A DNA stretch of 11,202 nucleotides from CAYSVN01 sp964434585 (lineage in GTDB: Bacteria > Patescibacteriota > Gracilibacteria > Peribacterales > Peribacteraceae). Position 1 is the stretch's first letter, and each line of letters opens with the position of its first letter. The stretch covers positions 1 to 11,202 of the forward strand of contig CAYSVN010000041.1 of assembly GCA_964434585.1 (NCBI GenBank), read 5' to 3'. Shown piece by piece: positions 6,102 to 11,202 of this stretch. Made by a program: the position numbers and the translations under genes. The notes under the pieces are model-generated. The model saw only the letters and a list, made by a program, of their open reading frames with translations, did no database searches and was not told the origin of the DNA.

Positions 6102-6280
6102 TAAAAACGGGCCGTCTCCATTCGATGATTCACATTGTTCATCATCTTATTGCTTCGGGCCCTTTAATGTTAGTTTATACAAGCGGTATAAACAAAGGGC
6201 CCGAAGCAACTATCAATTATCATGCAATAGTAACAGCTACAGCTAAATAATAATCTTAAAGTGGAGACGGCCCGTTTTTA
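6102..6280. mobile_element. 179-bp MITE-like nested palindrome with perfect 19-bp ends
   Basis: Perfect inverted repeats of 19 bp, TAAAAACGGGCCGTCTCCA (6102-6120) and its complement (6262-6280), enclose 141 bp. The outermost base pair on each side is TA, so the ends can also be read as 17-bp terminal repeats flanked by a TA duplication, as made by IS630/Tc1-mariner elements. Nested inside is a second palindrome (6150-6209). A smaller GATGAT/ATCATC hairpin (6124-6129 with 6141-6146) lies on the left side. There is no credible ORF, so it would be non-autonomous. It sits 61 bp upstream of the pilin 1 -10 box. A structured RNA closed by a 19-bp stem is an alternative reading. Confidence 0.6.
6150..6209. 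repeat. Inner hairpin of the 179-bp element
   Basis: A 16-bp perfect stem, TTGCTTCGGGCCCTTT (6150-6165) with its complement (6194-6209), is continued by a second 8-bp stem, GTTTATAC (6173-6180) with GTATAAAC (6186-6193). The loop is AAGCG and a 7-nt bulge lies on the left strand. Confidence 0.8.
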
Positions 6281-6315
6281 TAGTAAAAATAGCTCAAACA
6301 ATATAGCTTATCATA

Positions 6316-6403
6316 ATAAAAGATGCGCCGTAGCCTCCGTAGCTCGTCGCCTTCGCTGAAGCTTCGGCGTACTTCACTATCCTTGGCGAAGGTGTCCTTT
6401 TAT
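6316..6403 (+). repeat. 88-bp palindromic repeat, copy B
   Basis: This copy is in the opposite orientation to copy A (4758-4845) and matches it at 71 of 88 positions without gaps. Its imperfect ends are ATAAAAGA and TCCTTTTAT. The best-conserved core is GCTCGTCGCCTTCG and CTTCGGCGTACTTC. Short flanks at 6281-6315 and 6404-6479 hold nothing I can assign. Confidence 0.75.
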
Positions 6404-6479
6404 GATGCTTACTAATAGCATTGCTTAGCTATGGTGGAGTTAAAACGAAGGCTGGCCATTGATATAAAATATTACCTAT

Positions 6480-6511
6480 AAAAAAACCCCCGATTCCGGA
6501 CGAGGGTTTTT
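6480..6511 (-). terminator. Rho-independent terminator of pilin 2 (works on both strands)
   Basis: CCCCCG (6487-6492) pairs with CGAGGG (6501-6506) with one mismatch around an 8-nt loop. It is extended by A/T pairs and flanked by seven A (6480-6486) and five T (6507-6511). Read on the minus strand it gives a GC stem followed by a T tract, about 30 nt after the pilin 2 stop. Confidence 0.88.
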
Positions 6512-6539
6512 AATATTAAAATGTAAATTTAAGCTCTTT

Positions 6540-6986
6540 TTATAGAGAGTTACAGATTGGATCTGGGGTACCAGAAGTAATTGTGTCTGGAGTTGCTTCA
6601 GCGCCTGGAGCACAAACTTCAATTACGCCACCGGTTTTGTGTTGGATGGTAAATTGGTCTCTATCAGCTTGAGGTTCAAGAGGAAGGCTGTCTCCTGGAA
6701 TATATGCATCTAGAGCATCAGCTAGAGTTTCTCCAGAAGTAGTTTCGCAATCGTCAACATCTGCAGCGGCTGTTTGAACAGCTTCGGTACAACCAGGACG
6801 AACTTGGTTATCAACGTAGTACTGAGTAGCAGCGTTAAGAATAGTACGTACAGAGTTTGCACGTTGTGTATCACGAGCTTGTCCAAGCTGACGTGTAGGG
6901 TTAATAGCTACAATAACAATAGCAGCTAGGATGGCAATAATACCAATTACGAGCAGTAGCTCGATAAGTGTAAAACCTTTTTTCAT
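6540..6986 (-). CDS. Type IV pilin, monocistronic (pilin 2, likely major pilin)
   Basis: The 148-residue prepilin starts at the ATG at 6984-6986. Its leader is MKKG, with cleavage before FTLIE and Glu at mature position 5. A hydrophobic helix runs to about 28, followed by AINPTRQLGQARDTQR. The Asp/Ala/Thr-rich soluble domain has Cys at 66, 80, 125 and 145. The conserved first 43 residues make it a clear paralogue of pilin 1. A longer ORF extends upstream to 7082 but crosses the promoter and is not supported. The gene stands alone with an extended -10 promoter about 61 nt upstream and a strong terminator, which fits a highly expressed structural subunit; this is inference, since expression cannot be read from the sequence. 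The leader lacks a Shine-Dalgarno site. Confidence 0.93.
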   Translation of the reverse strand: MKKGFTLIELLLVIGIIAILAAIVIVAINPTRQLGQARDTQRANSVRTILNAATQYYVDNQVRPGCTEAVQTAAADVDDCETTSGETLADALDAYIPGDSLPLEPQADRDQFTIQHKTGGVIEVCAPGAEATPDTITSGTPDPICNSL

Positions 6987-7053
6987 AAGATTTAGGGGGA
7001 ATAAAACGAATATAATGTGTGTTGTGTGTGTTACCGGATTTAACACTGTTTCT

Positions 7054-7082
7054 ATTATAGCATACTTATATACATAAAGCAA
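7054..7082 (-). promoter_or_regulatory. Predicted promoter of pilin 2
   Basis: On the minus strand an extended -10, TGC plus TATAAT (7054-7062), is preceded at 17 bp by TTGCTT (7077-7082, first three bases consensus). Transcription would start near 7047, giving a leader of about 60 nt. Confidence 0.6.
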
Positions 7083-7185
7083 GTATGAGTATCAATAGTC
7101 ACAAGCACGCAGGTCGTTGATGTGAATCAAGAACTACTACTAGTATAGAGGAGTATTAAATGGTGTTCAAGTTTTTTGTACGTCC

Positions 7186-7229
7186 TTCGGCTACGCTCAG
7201 GATGACAATGTCATGGTGAGCTTGCCGAA
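7186..7229. repeat. Three-part hairpin repeat upstream of pilT
   Basis: Three stacked stems form one hairpin: TTCGGC (7186-7191) with GCCGAA (7224-7229), GCTCA (7195-7199) with TGAGC (7217-7221), and ATGAC (7202-7206) with GTCAT (7210-7214), closed by a 3-nt loop. Inverted repeats with this wording (ccttcgg-ctcaggatgac ... tgagcttg-cgaac) are, as I recall, scattered through intergenic regions of many bacterial genomes. It lies between the pilin 2 and pilT promoters; the rest of 7083-7269 shows nothing I can assign firmly. Confidence 0.7.
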
Positions 7230-7269
7230 CCATTCTTCCTTTTCTACCCTAGTTTAAACCTTATTACTG

Positions 7270-7278
7270 TGCTATAAT
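7270..7278 (+). promoter_or_regulatory. Predicted extended -10 promoter of pilT (leaderless)
   Basis: TGC plus a perfect TATAAT (7273-7278) ends 6 nt before the pilT ATG, so the transcript should begin at or beside the ATG. There is no Shine-Dalgarno site and no good -35, as is common for extended -10 promoters. Confidence 0.65.
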
Positions 7279-7284
7279 ACATAG

Positions 7285-8322
7285 ATGGACGTTAATCAAA
7301 TTATATCACAGGCAAAAAAAATGGAAGCTAGTGATATTCACTGGACGGTAGATAGCCCATTATTGTTCCGTATTCATGGTGAGCTTGTTGCAGTAAGTGA
7401 AGAGCTTATTACACTTGATTATGTGCAACAAACAGTAGAAGCTTTTTTACCAGATGGTAAAACAAAAATGTCCTTTAAAAATAATAAAGAGCTTGATACC
7501 TCTTACAAAATGCCAGATGGTGGACGGCTGCGTTTAAATTTTCTACATGAAAATGGTTACCCTAGTATTGTTGCCCGTTTAATTCCAGAAGGAATTCCTA
7601 CAATGGAGGAAATGGCATTGCCAGCAATCGCGAAGCAATCTTGTTTCTTAGACCATGGTCTTATTTTATTTACTGGCCCAACTGGCTCTGGTAAAAGTAC
7701 GTCGATGGCATCTATGGTTAAAGCTATTCAGGATGAACGGTCGGTTCATATTATGACGCTTGAAGACCCAATAGAATTTACGTTCCCTAAAAAAACAATG
7801 GGACTTGTGAGGCAAAGGCAGTTAGGGGAAGATTTTCTTGATTTTCCAGAAGCGCTTAAACGTGTACTTCGCCAAGATCCAGATGTGGTACTTATTGGTG
7901 AAATGCGTGATTTAGATACTATCTCAGCAGCTCTTACGTTAGCTGAAACTGGACACTTAGTATTTGGAACGCTGCACACACCTAATGCTATTGAAACAAT
8001 CAACAGAATTGTTGACGTGTTTCCACCACATCAGCAAACACAAATTAGAACCCAGCTTTCTTTAACAATGCAGGTTATTTTTGCACAAAAACTTTTGCCA
8101 AAAGCTGAAGGTGGACGTGTACCGGTAAGAGAAGTGCTTGTTAATAACCCTGCAGTTGCCAATATGATTCGTGATAATAGAACTGCTGAAATTGTTTCTG
8201 CTATGCAAACAGGAAATGCAGAAGGGATGACAACGTTTGCAAAAGCGCTAGAGGGACTACTGCAAAATCAGCAAATTTCCCAAGAAACGTACGAATGGGC
8301 AATGATTGCAGTAGCAGACTAG
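7285..8322 (+). CDS. pilT: Type IV pilus retraction ATPase PilT
   Basis: PilT is the hexameric cytoplasmic ATPase that drives pilus disassembly and twitching. The 345-residue protein has the N-terminal PAS-like domain (about 1-100) with ASDIHWTVDSPLLFRIHGEL. The RecA-like ATPase core follows: Walker A GPTGSGKST (131-139), Asp box LEDPIEF (159-165), Walker B VVLIGEMRD (201-209), and His box HLVFGTLHT (224-232) leading into NAIETINRIVDVFP. That last run distinguishes PilT from PilB. The C-terminal VANMIRDNRTAEI (291-303) corresponds to the retraction-linked AIRNLIRE helix. There is no tetracysteine motif, as expected for PilT. Length is normal. It is the only plus-strand pilus gene here and has its own promoter, so it can be expressed independently of pilB and pilC. 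Confidence 0.96.
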   Translation: MDVNQIISQAKKMEASDIHWTVDSPLLFRIHGELVAVSEELITLDYVQQTVEAFLPDGKTKMSFKNNKELDTSYKMPDGGRLRLNFLHENGYPSIVARLIPEGIPTMEEMALPAIAKQSCFLDHGLILFTGPTGSGKSTSMASMVKAIQDERSVHIMTLEDPIEFTFPKKTMGLVRQRQLGEDFLDFPEALKRVLRQDPDVVLIGEMRDLDTISAALTLAETGHLVFGTLHTPNAIETINRIVDVFPPHQQTQIRTQLSLTMQVIFAQKLLPKAEGGRVPVREVLVNNPAVANMIRDNRTAEIVSAMQTGNAEGMTTFAKALEGLLQNQQISQETYEWAMIAVAD

Positions 8323-8326
8323 GAAG

Positions 8327-8435
8327 GGTTGAAGAGGTTGCAGGTGTTGCAGAGGTTAAAGAAGGCTTCATTTTTATGCGTACTTTAAAATGATAAACCT
8401 TTTACACTTCTACCACCTTTTAAGCTTTTGCAACG
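8327..8435. repeat. 9-bp-period repeat arms forming a long imperfect hairpin between pilT and pilC
   Basis: Four 9-bp units (GGTTGAAGA, GGTTGCAGG, TGTTGCAGA, GGTTAAAGA) occupy 8327-8362. An inverted, more degenerate 36-nt set (8400-8435) keeps the same 9-bp phase on the minus strand. In the plus-strand RNA about 27 of 36 positions can pair when G-U pairs are allowed, with a 37-nt loop. It may end the pilT transcript; no T-tract terminator is visible. The unit is shared with 4024-4059. Confidence 0.5.
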
Positions 8436-8437
8436 TT

Positions 8438-8517
8438 TGGTTAGTTTCCGATGCTACCTACCAGAGAGTAGATTGGCTGGTTAGTTTCCGATGCTACCTA
8501 CCAGAGAGTAGATTGGC
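8438..8517. repeat. Perfect 40-bp tandem duplication over the pilC 3' end
   Basis: 8438-8477 and 8478-8517 are identical 40-bp units starting TGGTTAG and ending GATTGGC. The right-hand unit encodes the last dozen residues of PilC and its stop. The left-hand unit is a non-coding copy beyond that stop. The absence of any difference implies a recent event or an assembly duplication. Confidence 0.9.
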
Positions 8518-9791
8518 ACAATAATAGACATCGCGATTCCTGCAACAAGCGAACCAATAACTAGTAGAAGCATCGGCTCTAAAATTACGGGTAATTTTTC
8601 TGCTGTGCTTTCTGCCTTTTTTTCGTAAATGTCTGACACCTTTAGAAGTGTGTTTGCAAGCGTTCCAGATTTTTCCCCCGTAATTACAAGTTGCTGTACA
8701 GATACTGGTAGTAATTTACCAGTAGCTTTATTGCTTTTAAAGACAGCAGAAAAACTATCGCCTAACTCTATGCGTTTCCATAGCTCTTTGTAAAATACCT
8801 TATATTTTACAACGTCTGTTACATTGTGAAGTGATTCTAATGCCTCTACTAATGGTACTCCAGCACGAAGTAGGCCACCTAAAATTACACCAAAACGAGC
8901 AATGGTTGCTTCGCGTACTAGCTTACCAATACCTGGCACATGGAAAATAATCCACTGTGTTACTACTTTAAGGCGAGTATATTTACTTAATGTCATCCAG
9001 GTTATTCCAGCAATGGCAACACCTGGTACGGTATAAAGTCCATAAGACTGCATAAAATTGGTGAATAAAATTACCATTCTGGTTGTCCATGGTAATTCTA
9101 CATCCATCGCAAATAGTACTTGTAACAGGTTTGGTAGTACAAACATTCCAAGTCCAACAACAATAATAAACATTAATACCATCACAATTGACGGGTACAT
9201 CATCGCTGTTTTAATTTTACCTTTTAGGGAGTGGTCTTTTTCTTCTTGTTCAGCTAAATATTCTAAGTTTTGTGCTAAGTTACCAGAATCTTCCCCGATA
9301 CGAACCATAGAAATTTCGTACGGCGTAAAGAATCCTGAATCTTTTAAAGCACGCCAAAATGGAGTTCCTTGCTTAATGGTATCTACAATGCCGACAATAA
9401 CTTTTTTAATTGATTTTTTCTTGGTTTCATTTGCAATGGTTTCAACGCTATCCATTAAATTAAGCCCAGCTCCAAGCATTAGACCAACGTTTTGGATAAA
9501 TGTACGACGGTAGGAACCGGTACCAATATAGTTTAAACTTTTGAAAAATTCAGCTAACTTAGAAGGTTCAGCATTGGCCTTTGCTCTAGCTTCTGCTTTT
9601 TTCTTGGCTAATTTTTCCTGTTTTTTTCGCTCTTTTTTTGATAATTCTATTGGTGGAGCTTCGCCTGCTGCTTCCTGCTCATCCTTACTAACTTCGTTAT
9701 TATCAATTATTTCCTCGACTGGCTTTTTGGTTTCTCCGTCATCAGAAAGCTTGATCATATTTTGGCCGCTGGTTGGTAGTGTAGCTGGCAT
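8481..9791 (-). CDS. pilC: Type IV pilus inner-membrane platform protein PilC
   Basis: PilC is the polytopic platform on which PilB and PilT act. The 436-residue protein has two T2SSF domains (about 95-220 and 296-418). The first contains GLMLGAGLNLMDSVETIA and MVRIGEDSGNL; the second contains GVILGGLLRAGVPLVEALES and VITGEKSGTL, the paired motifs typical of PilC/GspF. Membrane helices lie at about 203-219, 250-268 and 405-428. An unusual cytoplasmic N-terminal extension of about 80 residues is acidic (14-48) and then extremely Lys/Ala-rich (51-78, with KKERKKQEKLAKKK), probably a helix or coiled coil. The ATG follows the pilB stop after 3 nt without a Shine-Dalgarno site, so the two are coupled. 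Its 3' end lies in a 40-bp tandem duplication. Confidence 0.95.
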   Translation of the reverse strand: MPATLPTSGQNMIKLSDDGETKKPVEEIIDNNEVSKDEQEAAGEAPPIELSKKERKKQEKLAKKKAEARAKANAEPSKLAEFFKSLNYIGTGSYRRTFIQNVGLMLGAGLNLMDSVETIANETKKKSIKKVIVGIVDTIKQGTPFWRALKDSGFFTPYEISMVRIGEDSGNLAQNLEYLAEQEEKDHSLKGKIKTAMMYPSIVMVLMFIIVVGLGMFVLPNLLQVLFAMDVELPWTTRMVILFTNFMQSYGLYTVPGVAIAGITWMTLSKYTRLKVVTQWIIFHVPGIGKLVREATIARFGVILGGLLRAGVPLVEALESLHNVTDVVKYKVFYKELWKRIELGDSFSAVFKSNKATGKLLPVSVQQLVITGEKSGTLANTLLKVSDIYEKKAESTAEKLPVILEPMLLLVIGSLVAGIAMSIIVPIYSLVGSIGN

Positions 9792-9794
9792 AGA

Positions 9795-11108
9795 TTAAGA
9801 GATGGATCCTTCGGCTTGTGCTTGTGTAATAACATCGTCTGGTGGACTAGTGCTTCGTAAAAGTTCTTCGATGGTTGTGGTTCCGGTAAGTGCTTTTTCG
9901 AGTCCGTCTTCGAACATGGTTTGCATGCCTTCTTGCCTGGCGACACTTAGGATTTCTGCTGTATTTTTGTTGCCGGCAATAGCTTCGGCTACACCAGGGG
10001 TAATTTCTAGTAATTCATAGAGCCCTACACGTCCTCGGTAACCAGTACCCCCACATTGCTCACATCCTTTTCCTTTATAAAGAGTTACTTCTTCGTACCC
10101 TTTAAAATACACACTAGCGCCAGGGAACAACGTAAATGCCTCACCAGCGCTTATGGTATAACTATAAAGACAAGAGCTACAAATACGGCGACCGAGTCGT
10201 TGCCCAATAACAACCTCTAAGGTAGAAGCAAGCAGGAATGGCTCTACGCCCATTTCTGTTAAACGTGGTACTGCTGTAACAGCAGTGTTGGCGTGCAGAG
10301 TAGAGAATAATAAGTGCCCTGTTAGCGCTGCATTCACCGCAATATCTGCTGTAATACCATCACGGATTTCTCCTACTAAAATAATATCGGGATCTTGCCT
10401 AACAAGTGCACGTAATCCAGATTCGAATGTTAACTTTGCTGCCGTATTTACTTGAATGTGGTTGATTCCTTTAATTTTATATTCTACTGGATCTTCGATG
10501 GTAGAAATGTTGATATCCGGCGTATTACGCATAATAACTAATGCGTATAGCGTTGTTGATTTACCAGAACCAGTTGGTCCGGTAGTAAGCAGCATACCAA
10601 ATGGCTTATTTGCTGCCCTGTTTAAAATTTCTCGATGTTTTTTACTGTATCCTAAATCTTTTAATGTTAACGCTCTAACGTAAGATGCTAAAATACGCAT
10701 TACAACCTTTTCACCATCAACAACTGGTACGGTAGAAACACGAATATCGACATTATCACCTGTTTGTGTCTCATGACGAATCGCACCATCTTGCGGTGTA
10801 AAGTGCTCGTCAATACGCATGCTTGATTCAATTTTAATTCTGTTAAGCACTCCTTCGTAGTTTAGCCTTGGAATACGGCCAGCCTCGTGCATCACACCAT
10901 CAACACGAAAACGCACCAAGCAATGATCTTCTGACTGTGGCTCAAAGTGAATATCTGATGCCCTTAACATAATAGCATCTCGAATAATTTCTGTAAGAAT
11001 GCTAGGCGCTACTTCCTTTGAGTTTTCGATAATACTCTGAAACCTGGTTGCAAGCGGCTTACTGTAATAGGTAAGCAGAGAACTAATATCACTTTTAGTG
11101 GAATACAT
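9795..11108 (-). CDS. pilB: Type IV pilus assembly ATPase PilB (GspE family), short form
   Basis: PilB is the cytoplasmic hexameric ATPase powering pilin polymerisation. The core is complete: RASDIHFEP (49-57), Walker A GPTGSGKST (177-185), Asp box TIEDPVEY (203-210), Walker B IILVGEIRD (242-250), and His box HLLFSTLHANTA (265-276). The zinc tetracysteine C310/C313 and C349/C352 identifies PilB/GspE rather than PilT. At 437 residues it lacks the N-terminal MshEN/GSPII_E_N region of typical PilB (about 560). The ATG at 11106-11108 is supported by AAAGGAGAG 9 nt upstream. However, the frame stays open to the window edge (11202), so a longer product cannot be excluded. pilC follows after 3 nt. 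The C-terminus is a short Pro/Asp/Gln-rich tail. Confidence 0.94.
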   Translation of the reverse strand: MYSTKSDISSLLTYYSKPLATRFQSIIENSKEVAPSILTEIIRDAIMLRASDIHFEPQSEDHCLVRFRVDGVMHEAGRIPRLNYEGVLNRIKIESSMRIDEHFTPQDGAIRHETQTGDNVDIRVSTVPVVDGEKVVMRILASYVRALTLKDLGYSKKHREILNRAANKPFGMLLTTGPTGSGKSTTLYALVIMRNTPDINISTIEDPVEYKIKGINHIQVNTAAKLTFESGLRALVRQDPDIILVGEIRDGITADIAVNAALTGHLLFSTLHANTAVTAVPRLTEMGVEPFLLASTLEVVIGQRLGRRICSSCLYSYTISAGEAFTLFPGASVYFKGYEEVTLYKGKGCEQCGGTGYRGRVGLYELLEITPGVAEAIAGNKNTAEILSVARQEGMQTMFEDGLEKALTGTTTIEELLRSTSPPDDVITQAQAEGSIS

Positions 11109-11117
11109 TTTAGTAAT

Positions 11118-11126
11118 CTCTCCTTT
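11118..11126 (-). promoter_or_regulatory. Shine-Dalgarno site of pilB
   Basis: AAAGGAGAG on the minus strand lies 9 nt before the pilB ATG and decides the start. It is the only convincing Shine-Dalgarno site in front of any assigned gene in the window. The remaining bases to 11202 carry no stop in the pilB frame and no recognisable promoter. Confidence 0.75.
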
Positions 11127-11202
11127 AAAAATAGTGATTGATATTTTCGTCTTTTTTAACTGAGTGGTATTTTCATTACCTTCGCCAGAGATAACTTTAT
11201 TG

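Noticed and set aside
6029..6145. Upstream extension of pilin 1 by 39 residues
   Set aside because: It would bury the class III leader peptide in the middle of the protein and includes bases of the repeat element; the ATG at 6028 has a -10 box just ahead.
6065..6250. Plus-strand 61-codon ORF
   Set aside because: It spans the ends and stems of the 179-bp palindrome, has no recognisable protein pattern, and its start overlaps the pilin 1 promoter region.
6431..6450. Third, broken copy of the 88-bp repeat
   Set aside because: Only about 14 bases (GTTAAAACGAAGGC) resemble the repeat core; too little to separate from chance.
7011..7016. Plus-strand TATAAT downstream of the pilin 2 promoter
   Set aside because: It has no -35 or extended element and no plus-strand gene follows within a sensible distance; chance in AT-rich DNA.
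6987..7082. Upstream extension of pilin 2 by 32 residues
   Set aside because: It covers the predicted promoter and would displace the MKKG leader.
9058..9946. ORFs antisense to pilC and overlapping pilB
   Set aside because: They are low-complexity Ser/Ile or Lys/Pro-rich frames opposite or overlapping well-supported genes.
1..11202. CRISPR array, tRNA or rRNA genes
   Set aside because: No regularly spaced identical repeats, cloverleaf or rRNA-like sequence was seen on either strand; the repeats found are palindromic or 9-bp periodic.

Overview
The window looks like a fragment of a small, AT-rich bacterial genome, most plausibly from the Candidate Phyla Radiation (Patescibacteria). This is an inference from gene content (a compact type IV pilus set, a LemA/TPM pair, several lineage-restricted small proteins), tight gene packing and the near absence of Shine-Dalgarno sites. 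TGA ends the TPM-domain gene exactly where the family's Gly-rich tail normally ends. TGA is therefore a normal stop here, which argues against the recoded Gracilibacteria/Absconditabacteria lineages. No 16S rRNA or other phylogenetic marker is present, so the phylum is not proven.

Layout, left to right. (1) The 3' end of a holA-like gene (+) meets, with overlapping stop codons, a two-gene minus-strand unit: greA followed by a small unrecognised coiled-coil protein. (2) A minus-strand membrane protein fuses a four-helix voltage-sensor domain to a bacterial PH (bPH2) domain. It is divergent from a plus-strand lemA / TPM-domain pair whose stop and start codons overlap. (3) A plus-strand gene encodes two DUF1508/YegP-like domains and a C-terminal membrane anchor. 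(4) From 4842 to the end lies a type IV pilus region: prepilin peptidase and a first pilin (-), a second pilin (-), the retraction ATPase PilT (+), then PilC and PilB (-). PilB loads pilin polymerisation, PilC is the inner-membrane platform, PilT powers retraction, and the peptidase processes both prepilins. pilM/N/O/Q equivalents are not in the window.

The intergenic spaces in the pilus region are crowded with inverted-repeat DNA. There is a 179-bp nested palindrome with 19-bp perfect ends and flanking TA, looking like a MITE. There are two 88-bp palindromic repeats in opposite orientation, one on each side of the pilD-pilin block. A hairpin repeat lies upstream of pilT, tracts with a 9-bp period lie downstream of two genes, and a perfect 40-bp tandem duplication covers the pilC 3' end. 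Several promoters place the -10 box about 6 nt from the ATG, predicting leaderless mRNAs; only pilB has a clear Shine-Dalgarno site.

The most unusual single gene is the voltage-sensor/bPH2 fusion (1469-2461), which keeps the gating-charge helix but has no ion-channel pore.
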